Made by a program: the position numbers and the translations under genes. The notes beneath the pieces are model-generated. The model was not told the origin of the DNA, searched no databases, and saw only the letters and a program-made list of their open reading frames with translations. From assembly GCF_002795245.1 (NCBI RefSeq), contig NZ_PGVG01000011.1:62001-126000 (forward strand): a stretch of DNA of 64,000 nucleotides, written 5' to 3'. Shown here in pieces: positions 8,131 to 14,526 of the stretch. Numbering within the stretch: position 1 is the first letter of the stretch; the number at the start of each line of letters is the position of its first letter. Source of the DNA: Bradyrhizobium forestalis (GTDB taxonomy: Bacteria > Pseudomonadota > Alphaproteobacteria > Rhizobiales > Xanthobacteraceae).

Positions 8131-8910
8131 TCAGTGTTTGAAATCATCAGTACAGCAAAACACCGGCAGCCCTCCAAAAACATCGGAGTTCTTGTAGCGA
8201 ACCGAGATCCGCTCGCTCACACTTGCTCCGATCGTATCGCCATCCTTCACCACGTTTCCATGCTCGATCAGATAAGCGGACAGTCCTGCCACCTTGTCGA
8301 ACAACGCCGATAGCGCGAGCTTACCGGTCACAAACTCGATCTCACGGCCGACAAAGGCGGACAATCCCATCGTGATCGCTCCGATCTTCGCACCTGACCG
8401 GAACGGAAGAATGTTGACCCATAGTCTGAAGGGGTAGTCTGGATACGGTGCGAGCGACCAGCGAGACTCCTCGAGCCATAGGTCGGCCGGTCGCGCGACT
8501 CGGCCAGCCCACACCACACCGCAACATTCCGGCACCGTCGCAATCAACGCACCGATGACTGCGGTAGTCAGGCGGGCAGCGATCAACGGCCGCTCACCTT
8601 TTCCGAGCAGCGAGACGATCATGTGGCCTTGATGATGCGTTGCCACAGCCTTGCCCTCCGGCCAGGTTCGCGCAGCGCGTTCCCACAGCCCCGGATCCTG
8701 CGGAATGGGGGCCGGCATCGACATGACCGCAACAAGTTCGTTGCCGCAGCGAATGAGCGGCGAATTCGCTTGAACCGGTTGCGCCCCTTCACTGTCCGCC
8801 GTCTCCGTTGCCAACTCCGGATGTCGGGCGTGAAGGAGCTTGGCGACTGCTGACATGTCCGGCGTTACCGGCTTGTTCAATAGGACCAAAGCGAGAAGCG
8901 AGTTACTCAT
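8131..8910 (-). CDS. DUF4261 domain protein
   Basis: 259 residues from ATG 8910. The sequence fits the DUF4261 family: LLALVLLNKPVTPDMSAVAK at the start, a PLIAARLTTAVIGALIATVP helix around residue 115 followed by the conserved GVVWAGRVARPADLW region, and LWVNILPFRSGAKIGAITMG further on. The family has no established function; members often occur near toxin, immunity or secretion genes and have been suspected of immunity roles. Here it is the next gene upstream of the AHH/Imm11 pair on the same strand, separated from it by repeat copy 5, so a functional link is only a suggestion. Cytoplasmic by appearance. Confidence 0.72.
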   Translation of the reverse strand: MSNSLLALVLLNKPVTPDMSAVAKLLHARHPELATETADSEGAQPVQANSPLIRCGNELVAVMSMPAPIPQDPGLWERAARTWPEGKAVATHHQGHMIVSLLGKGERPLIAARLTTAVIGALIATVPECCGVVWAGRVARPADLWLEESRWSLAPYPDYPFRLWVNILPFRSGAKIGAITMGLSAFVGREIEFVTGKLALSALFDKVAGLSAYLIEHGNVVKDGDTIGASVSERISVRYKNSDVFGGLPVFCCTDDFKH

Positions 8911-9103
8911 CGACTACCCCGCAAAAATTCGAGGATGAGCCGATACTACGGCTCTTCGCCTACAGGTTGAAACGAGACCATTCGTTAGAACAAATCAGGA
9001 ACATTGTCAACCAGCGTTTCGCCCTCTCGTCGAGCGAGCGCAAGATGGCTCTGGGGTCACCAATGCAGCTGTCGAGGCGAAGACGCGCGGGCTGAGCCTC
9101 GCC

Positions 9104-9271
9104 TCACCCGAAGTCCGTGTCCGACTCCTCCCTCGAAGGCGCGTCCATCGTCTTGCGTCCCAGAAACGTATCGGGCGGCGGCTGTTTCAGCAGCTCGCGG
9201 CATTCGCGCACGATCTGGCGCATGTATTCGGCCTGCTCGTGCTCGACAGGCAACGGCCGATAGACCCGCAT
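9104..9271 (-). CDS. 55-residue conserved-type small protein
   Basis: ATG 9271 is preceded by AAGGGAG at good spacing. The product begins MRVYRPLPVEHEQAEYMRQI and continues as a charged amphipathic helix (VRECRELLKQ), then a Pro-rich turn and an acidic tail ending SDTDFG. No membrane segment. It resembles short Bradyrhizobium proteins of unknown role. A longer overlapping frame on the same strand is Arg/Ala-rich and lacks a ribosome binding site, so this short frame is preferred. Confidence 0.6.
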   Translation of the reverse strand: MRVYRPLPVEHEQAEYMRQIVRECRELLKQPPPDTFLGRKTMDAPSREESDTDFG

Positions 9272-9602
9272 AGGGGCTCCCTTCGCTTTGCAGGCGGGAG
9301 CACGCTCGGTCTCTCAGCCACCGACGCCCACGGACGAAAGCCTTGGCCGGTGATGTCATGCAAACTACCTGAGGTCGCTTTGGTTCAACAGTGAACTTAG
9401 GTATCACGCGCGACGCAAGATGAGTAAGTGGCTCAAACGACTGAATTTACACCCGAATATTTAATCTGCGGGCCATACCAAATGATACAGACTCTCCGCC
9501 GCAAGCAGCGTAGGGTTAATTCATCACCGCAAGGCCCGAGGCATCCATCGGTGATGAGAACGCCAGCTGCGCTCCCGCCCTACTCCAACGAGGAGCCGCG
9601 CC
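9272..9602. other. Intergenic stretch without recognised genes
   Basis: About 330 bases between divergent small genes. It is comparatively AT-rich around 9440-9530 and presumably holds the promoters of both sides. I could not assign a convincing -35/-10 pair, and no repeat or protein-like frame is visible. Confidence 0.4.
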
Positions 9603-9803
9603 ATGCTGAAGCGGCGTCGTTTCAAACAGACCACGACCCTGACCGAAAGACTCGCGGACGAAGCCGCGCGCTGCCGTGAGGAAGCGCGCACGCTGGCGCC
9701 GGGGCGCCGCCGTGAGATGCTGCTGCGCCAGGCGAGGCAGGACGAGACGGCCATGCAGATCGACGCCTGGCTGCGTTCGCCCGGCCTGAGGGCGCCGACA
9801 TGA
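9603..9803 (+). CDS. 66-residue basic helical protein, first of a coupled pair
   Basis: ATG 9603 follows GAGGAG. The product is almost entirely charged helix (TLTERLADEAARCREEARTL, then RRREMLLRQARQDETAMQID), with a basic start MLKRRRF. It matches the style of short Bradyrhizobium proteins of unknown function; a coiled-coil or nucleic-acid-binding role is possible but unproven. Its TGA overlaps the ATG of the next gene by four bases, so the two are likely translated together. Confidence 0.65.
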   Translation: MLKRRRFKQTTTLTERLADEAARCREEARTLAPGRRREMLLRQARQDETAMQIDAWLRSPGLRAPT

Positions 9804-10021
9804 TGCAGCAATATCGCGCTTATCTCGTCGGCGAGAACGGCGTCTTCCGCTCCGCCGAAGCGTTCGAAGCCCCGTCCGATTCTTCCGCCCTGGCTTTTGC
9901 GAAGCAGTTCACGCGACTGGGCAAGGTCGAAGTCTGGCAGCTCGGCCGCAAGGTCGCCGTGCTGGAGTCCGAGCAGTCTCGGCCGCCCGAGCCATCCCGC
10001 CCGACACTGACGCGTCAATGA
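9800..10021 (+). CDS. 73-residue protein, second of a coupled pair
   Basis: Starts at ATG 9800 inside the stop of the previous gene (ATGA overlap). The product MMQQYRAYLVGENGVFRSAE followed by a helix (SALAFAKQFTRLG) and strand VEVWQLGRKVAVLE looks like a small compact alpha/beta domain repeated widely among short Bradyrhizobium proteins. No signal peptide. Function unknown. Confidence 0.68.
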   Translation: MMQQYRAYLVGENGVFRSAEAFEAPSDSSALAFAKQFTRLGKVEVWQLGRKVAVLESEQSRPPEPSRPTLTRQ

Positions 10022-10048
10022 TCGCGTGACCTGCGATCGCGGCGCCCC

Positions 10049-10309
10049 TTACGCTTCCGCAAGCTTGCGTTCGATATAGGCGTCCACCGTCTCGGCGAAT
10101 GAACGCTGCACGCCAACCGCGACATCGTGCTGGTCGAGTGCGTCGCGCTGGAGCACGCGCAGGCCGCGCCCACGGGCACTCACCGGCGCCGTGCTCAGAA
10201 ACTGATCGATGGCGCCCTTGGCGAGCGGAATGGCCTTGGGATCGCCCCTGGCGATCAGGAGCCGCAACAGGCTCTGGCATTCGGCCAAGCCGGGCATGGG
10301 CTCTCTCAC
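10049..10309 (-). CDS. 86-residue helical protein, coupled to a 34-codon gene
   Basis: GTG 10309 overlaps the TGA of the upstream 34-codon gene (GTGA), which supports this start over ATG 10297. The product is helical (CQSLLRLLIARGDPKAIPLA, FLSTAPVSARGRGLRVLQRD) and ends in a predicted helix SFAETVDAYIERKLAEA. No membrane segment, no recognised family. The codon bias looks like that of normal chromosomal genes. Confidence 0.62.
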   Translation of the reverse strand: MREPMPGLAECQSLLRLLIARGDPKAIPLAKGAIDQFLSTAPVSARGRGLRVLQRDALDQHDVAVGVQRSFAETVDAYIERKLAEA

Positions 10310-10410
10310 CCTTGCTGCGATTTCGGCTTCGGCCGCTTGACCGGCTGAGTATGAGTGCCGAACAGCGCCAGCAGCAACGCGACTTCTTCCTTCGAACCGA
10401 CCTGGATCAT
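10306..10410 (-). CDS. 34-residue small protein
   Basis: ATG 10410 is preceded by AGGAGA at proper spacing. The short product starts MIQVGSKEEVALLLALFGTH and ends in a basic Pro/Lys-rich tail (KRPKPKSQQG). It shares four bases with the following 86-residue gene and probably is its translational leader or partner. Function unknown; too short for routine gene calling. Confidence 0.55.
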   Translation of the reverse strand: MIQVGSKEEVALLLALFGTHTQPVKRPKPKSQQG

Positions 10411-10563
10411 GATTGTCTCTCCTGTTCGCTCCGTTGGTCGAGGCCAGCGCTCGCGGAGTTCAGGACGATCTGGTTTCAGCACTGTTTCAGACGTGTTTCG
10501 TCGGGGCGATCTGCATGGCGCCTGCCCATGCGTGCGCTCAACCCCGACAAGCTCCGACACGAC

Positions 10564-10670
10564 AAAGGCCCCGCGATGCGGGGCCTTTTTTGATGTCGAG
10601 CGCCGGTCATCCATGACGCCGGCTCGCCTATAATGTCATTTTGCCAGTGTTTTGCCCGACGGGTCAAACT
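10564..10670 (+). repeat. Hairpin-plus-core repeat, copy 6 (true terminator hairpin)
   Basis: The hairpin AAAGGCCCCGC/GCGGGGCCTTT with a GAT loop and a T7 run (10564-10591) is a classic rho-independent terminator whose stem sequence differs from the other copies while pairing is kept. The core (10632-10670, TTTTGCCAGTGTTTTGCCCG then ACGGGTCAAA) lies about 45 nt further on, with TATAAT overlapping its first bases. Confidence 0.75.
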
Positions 10671-10764
10671 TTATCTTAAATGCAGCAAAGCGGATTCGGC
10701 GAAACGAAATGTCTTCGCGTCATGTTGGGACATGTCGCCTGGGCGCAAGCTGGAGAAATCTTCA

Positions 10765-10950
10765 ATGTACTACGTCGCCGCTGCATTGCTGGTGCTGTCG
10801 GGACTGTTCTATTCCGCGAGCCGTCATGAGCTCGGCCAATTCGGAGCAGACGTGTGCAGCTATGGCGGCACGTTCTGCGACAATCCGGTGGTCCTCTTCA
10901 CCGGCGCGGCGCTGGCCGCCGCCTGGGGCATGTTCGTCAGCGTCAAGTAG
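10765..10950 (+). CDS. 61-residue small membrane protein
   Basis: ATG 10765 follows GGAG. Two hydrophobic segments (MYYVAAALLVLSGLFYSAS and VVLFTGAALAAAWGMFVSV) are joined by a ~20-residue loop holding two Cys (DVCSYGGTFC), which could form a disulfide if periplasmic. It is a probable inner-membrane protein of a type common in Bradyrhizobium, of unknown function. It lies between repeat copies 6 and 7. Confidence 0.7.
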   Translation: MYYVAAALLVLSGLFYSASRHELGQFGADVCSYGGTFCDNPVVLFTGAALAAAWGMFVSVK

Positions 10951-11026
10951 AACGCGGGCGCAACACGGCATCAACGTCCGCCATCGGGCGCGAAGCCCGG
11001 TGAACGGCCGTGATGTCGTGAATTGC

Positions 11027-11066
11027 TCGATGATGGCAATCTACACCTGTTTTGCCCGACGGAGCA
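11027..11066 (+). repeat. Degenerate core of the hairpin-plus-core repeat, copy 7
   Basis: CGATGATGGCAATCTACACC followed by TGTTTTGCCCGACGGAGCAA aligns with the core over its length but has about eight changes and no clear GC-rich hairpin upstream, so it is a decayed copy and the last one before the conserved chromosome. Confidence 0.65.
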
Positions 11067-11175
11067 AGCTGACTTAGCATTATCAGAAATTGAGGGCCTG
11101 TCTGGCAACGGGAACTTACGTTCCCTGATTCGCATTTGCTAAGACGATGCCTGCACCCCGTTCGAGGTCCCTTCC

Positions 11176-12462
11176 ATGAGCGACAGCGCCCTCACCCCGA
11201 CGAAAGCCGCGCCGACGCTGCTGCAACGATTGGGGCCCGGCCTCGTCACCGGAGCTGCCGACGACGATCCGTCGGGCATCGCCACCTATTCGCAGGCAGG
11301 CGCGCAATTCGGCTACGGCCTGCTGTGGACCGTGTTTCTGACCACGCCGTTCATGATCGCGATCCAGCTCGTCAGCGCGCAGATCGGTCGCGTCACCGGC
11401 AAGGGGCTCGCCGCCAACGTCATGCAGGTCGTGCCGCGCTGGGTGGTTCTGGCACTGGTGGCCATGCTCGTAACCGCGAACACGTTCAACATCGCCGCCG
11501 TCATCGCCGCGATGGCCGAGGCGCTCTCGCTCGTCATCGGCGGCCTGAACCACGAGCACGCGCTGATCTTCGCGGCCGGCTCGACCCTGCTCCAGGTGTT
11601 CCTGCCCTATCGCCGCTATTCGCCGGTGCTGAAATTCCTCACCCTTGCGCTGTTCGCCTATGTCGCGACCGCCTTCACCGTCAAGATTCCCTGGAGCACG
11701 GCGCTGCTTGCCGCGGTGTGGCCGAAAGCAAATGTCAGCGGCGATTATTTTCTGATGGTGGTCGCCGTGCTCGGCACCACCATCAGCCCCTATCTGTTCT
11801 TCTGGCAGGCTTCGCAGGAGGTCGAGGACATGAACCAGGGCGGGCATGACAAGCCGCTCCGCAAACTCAAGCACGGCGGCAGCCCGGAGCTCGCGCGCAT
11901 CAAGGCCGACACCATCTCCGGCATGCTGCTCTCCAACGGCATCGCCTTCTTCATCATTCTCACCACGGCGTCGGTCCTGCACGCCAACGGCGTCACCAAC
12001 ATCAGTTCGGCGACGGAAGCGGCTGAAGCGTTGCGGCCGCTCGCCGGGGATTTCACCTTCGCCCTGTTTGCGATCGGCATCATCGGTACCGGCCTGCTTG
12101 CAATCCCGGTGCTGGCGGGCTCGGCCGCCTATGGCGTTGCAGAGATCTTCCGCTGGCGTGCCACGCTGGAGGCCAAGCCGGACGAAGCAGCCGGCTTCTA
12201 CACCATCATCGCCGCGGCAACCCTTATCGGCTTCAGCCTCGGCTTCACCGGGATCGACTCGATCCACATGCTGGTGTGGAGCGCGGTGCTCAACGGCATC
12301 GTCGCCGTTCCCATCATGGCGATGATGATGCTGATTGTCTCCAGCCGCGCGATCATGGGCCGCTTCAGGGCCCGCTCCTGGCTGATCGCGCTGGGCTGGC
12401 TCGGCACCGCGCTGATGGCGCTGGCCGTCCTCGCTTTGCTCGGCGCGTCGGTGATTGGCTAA
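11176..12462 (+). CDS. NRAMP-family metal ion transporter with altered metal-site motif
   Basis: 428 residues from ATG 11176 (GAGG upstream), with about eleven membrane segments. The family signature of TM1 is present but reads DDDPSGIATY rather than the DPGN of manganese/iron NRAMPs. The TM6 region (GTGLLAIPVLAGSAAYGVAE) lacks the usual Ala-x-x-Met metal site. This subgroup is common in proteobacteria; the altered motif suggests a different ion, perhaps magnesium as in NRAMP-related magnesium transporters, but that is inference. Proton-coupled uptake across the inner membrane is expected. Single gene, with no riboswitch or metal-regulator box recognised upstream. Confidence 0.85.
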   Translation: MSDSALTPTKAAPTLLQRLGPGLVTGAADDDPSGIATYSQAGAQFGYGLLWTVFLTTPFMIAIQLVSAQIGRVTGKGLAANVMQVVPRWVVLALVAMLVTANTFNIAAVIAAMAEALSLVIGGLNHEHALIFAAGSTLLQVFLPYRRYSPVLKFLTLALFAYVATAFTVKIPWSTALLAAVWPKANVSGDYFLMVVAVLGTTISPYLFFWQASQEVEDMNQGGHDKPLRKLKHGGSPELARIKADTISGMLLSNGIAFFIILTTASVLHANGVTNISSATEAAEALRPLAGDFTFALFAIGIIGTGLLAIPVLAGSAAYGVAEIFRWRATLEAKPDEAAGFYTIIAAATLIGFSLGFTGIDSIHMLVWSAVLNGIVAVPIMAMMMLIVSSRAIMGRFRARSWLIALGWLGTALMALAVLALLGASVIG

Positions 12463-12547
12463 CGCGAGCCGCGCGCCCACCTCCGCGAGCTGATCCGCCG
12501 AAGACGAGCGGCGGGTCCCTCAACTACGACCGCAGCAGCTGAGAGCG

Positions 12548-12832
12548 CTAGGGCGTCACGGGATTGATGGTCGGGGACGTCTTGGGCCCCGGCCGCACTG
12601 GCTCGATCGGCGACTTCGCTTTGGTCGGGAGCACCGTGGCGCCAGCGGCCCGTGCCGCTTCTCCCGTGGTCGCATACATCGCAACATGGGCCGGCTGCGT
12701 CTTGGCGCGGCTCCAGGGTCCGTGGTCGACGATCAGCATTGCCGCAATCGTCACACCCGCGACGATCAGCGCGATCACGCCGGGGTGCCGGAGGGCGGTG
12801 GAGATGGAGCTTGCGAAACGACCAATTGCCAT
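12548..12832 (-). CDS. 94-residue single-pass membrane protein
   Basis: Begins at ATG 12832. A short cytoplasmic head (MAIGRFASSISTALRHPG) precedes one membrane segment (VIALIVAGVTIAAMLIV) and a ~55-residue Pro/Lys/Thr-rich tail, probably periplasmic. It resembles short Bradyrhizobium proteins of unknown function. It is convergent with the NRAMP gene, with an 85-nt gap. Confidence 0.6.
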   Translation of the reverse strand: MAIGRFASSISTALRHPGVIALIVAGVTIAAMLIVDHGPWSRAKTQPAHVAMYATTGEAARAAGATVLPTKAKSPIEPVRPGPKTSPTINPVTP

Positions 12833-13009
12833 CGAAGGATCCGTTATCTTCTCTATCGCAGGTTAATGCGATCGCGCCCCATCAGGTTCCCCGTTTCCGT
12901 CGAGCAAGTTCCAAGCCAACAGGGCCTTTCCTATTGCTGAAACCGAATTCCACGCTGCGAACACGCTTCCGACCGCTGCGCCTTCAGCGTACAAACGCCA
13001 TCCGCCGCT

Positions 13010-13987
13010 TCACTCGCCCGGAGCGATTGCGTTGCTCGGCGTCGGCCGGTCTGCGATCTGCTGGCCGAATAGGCTGCCGATCAGCTCGACTGCAGTACGC
13101 GCGGTCCGACCACGTTCGTCCAGGAAAGGATTCAGCTCGACGATGTCGACCGATCCTACGACGCCGGAATCGTGCAACAGCTCCATGATCAGGTGCGCCT
13201 CGCGATAGGTGGCACCACCCGGCACGGTGGTGCCGACGCCCGGCGCCACGCAGGGATCGAGGAAATCGACGTCGAAGCTGACATGCAGCACGCCATTGCT
13301 CGCCTTGACCCGCTCGATGACGCGCCGGATCAGGACGGCGACGCCGAACTCGTCGATCTGGCGCATGTCAACGATCCTGATCCGACGCAAGCGCATCAAC
13401 TCCTTTTCGAGCTTGTCGATCGAGCGCGCGCCGAACAGGTCCAGCTTGTCCGGGTCGATCGAAGCGCGCGGATCGTCGCCGAGCAGACCGTCGAGCCCGG
13501 GCTCGCCGCACAAGAACGCGGCTGACATGCCGTGCATGTTTGCGGTGATCGTCGTCTCCGGCGTGTTGTAGTCGGCATGGGCATCGAGCCAGAGCACGAA
13601 GAGTTCGCGTCCACATTCCTGCCAATGACGTGCCATCGCATTGACCGAGCCCATCGACAGCGTGTGATCGCCACCGAGGAAGATCGGCAGCGCACCCGTG
13701 GTCGCGATCTCATAGGCTCGGCGACTCACCACGCGCGTCCAGCGCTGGATCTCGCGGTAGGAATTGGCTTTTTCGGGCGGCCTGTCGGTGAGGTCCTGGA
13801 CTTCGGCTACGGAAAGATCACCATGGTCGACGACCTCGAAATCCAGGCTTTCGAGCAGTGTCGCAAGGCCGGCGGTACGCAGCGCCGCAGGACCCATCAA
13901 GGTGCCGCGCTGCGAAGCCCCCATGTCGATGGGAGCGCCGAGCAAGGCGATGCGCCGGGCTCGATCCGGCATGGTCCGATCGGTCAC
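13010..13987 (-). CDS. rocF: Arginase
   Basis: 325 residues from GTG 13987, chosen because AGGAGA lies six bases upstream. The manganese-binding motifs of the ureohydrolase family are in order: GGDHTLSMGS near residue 105, WLDAHADYNTPE near residue 132, and SFDVDFLDPCVAPGVGTTVPGG near residue 240. The length and NMHGM segment fit arginase rather than agmatinase. It converts L-arginine to ornithine and urea in the cytoplasm. It stands alone; no arginine-responsive regulator or ornithine cyclodeaminase is adjacent. Confidence 0.9.
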   Translation of the reverse strand: MTDRTMPDRARRIALLGAPIDMGASQRGTLMGPAALRTAGLATLLESLDFEVVDHGDLSVAEVQDLTDRPPEKANSYREIQRWTRVVSRRAYEIATTGALPIFLGGDHTLSMGSVNAMARHWQECGRELFVLWLDAHADYNTPETTITANMHGMSAAFLCGEPGLDGLLGDDPRASIDPDKLDLFGARSIDKLEKELMRLRRIRIVDMRQIDEFGVAVLIRRVIERVKASNGVLHVSFDVDFLDPCVAPGVGTTVPGGATYREAHLIMELLHDSGVVGSVDIVELNPFLDERGRTARTAVELIGSLFGQQIADRPTPSNAIAPGE

Positions 13988-14150
13988 GGCTGTCTCCTGA
14001 CATCAGCAAGGTTGACCCAGCCTAACAGAGATTCGCGCCCGTCGTTTCCCGGAGAAGGTCCGTTCCGGTCGACATATCATCCGGAACAAAATCCCGCGCG
14101 CTGAATTGCCCATCCAAGGCCGGCACCCGCCGTCAATCACGGCGCCTGTC

Positions 14151-14213
14151 GCGGATAGCCAAAGGTCATCAGACCCGCTGTTCAAACGAGCGCTCGCGCG
14201 GATAGCCAAAGGT
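14151..14213. repeat. 16-bp direct repeat in an intergenic gap
   Basis: GCGGATAGCCAAAGGT occurs exactly at 14151-14166 and 14198-14213, 47 bp apart, just upstream of the 86-residue gene. It could be a duplicated regulatory site or a replication-slippage trace. Confidence 0.6.
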
Positions 14214-14248
14214 GTCGGCCCGCATCGTCAGGCCTGGAGGTCGCGCCC

Positions 14249-14509
14249 GTGAGCACGGAGATACCGCAATCCACTTCCCAACCCGGTGTGGCCGAGCGTG
14301 CCATCGACGCAGCGACGGATGTCTCCCGCACGCTCGGTGAGGTCGCCGGAGGCCTGCGCGCAGCTGTCGACCGCCTGACCTCTACAATCGAGGAAGCGCA
14401 AAAGCCTGGCGGGGCTCTCGCGACAGTGGCGGCGATCACACGCGAAGCACCGCTGGCCAGCCTGTTCGTCGCTTTCCTCTTTGGCGTGGCGGTCGCGCGG
14501 CGACGGTAG
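14249..14509 (+). CDS. 86-residue membrane-anchored helical protein (DUF883-like)
   Basis: GTG 14249 has GGAGG upstream. A long amphipathic helix (AERAIDAATDVSRTLGEVAG to VDRLTSTIEEAQK) is followed by a C-terminal membrane segment PLASLFVAFLFGVAVARRR. This is the layout of the DUF883/ElaB type of inner-membrane proteins, though closer identity was not established. Probably anchored in the inner membrane with its helix in the cytoplasm. Confidence 0.65.
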   Translation: MSTEIPQSTSQPGVAERAIDAATDVSRTLGEVAGGLRAAVDRLTSTIEEAQKPGGALATVAAITREAPLASLFVAFLFGVAVARRR

Positions 14510-14526
14510 AAGCGAGGCCGCCTCGC

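Noticed and set aside
10411..10563. Possible plus-strand gene ending at the copy-6 terminator
   Set aside because: No frame has both a ribosome binding site and protein-like composition, although a plus-strand terminator follows; a non-coding transcript cannot be excluded.
2523..11066. Repeats considered as a CRISPR array
   Set aside because: Spacing ranges from under 50 bp to several kb, genes lie between copies and no cas genes are present.
2523..11066. Repeats considered as integron attC sites
   Set aside because: No GTTRRRY/RYYYAAC core pair was found and no integrase gene is visible; only the cassette-like layout is similar.
11116..12480. Long minus-strand open frame opposite the NRAMP gene
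   Set aside because: His/Asp/Arg-rich composition typical of the antisense of a membrane-protein gene; the plus-strand product is clearly real.
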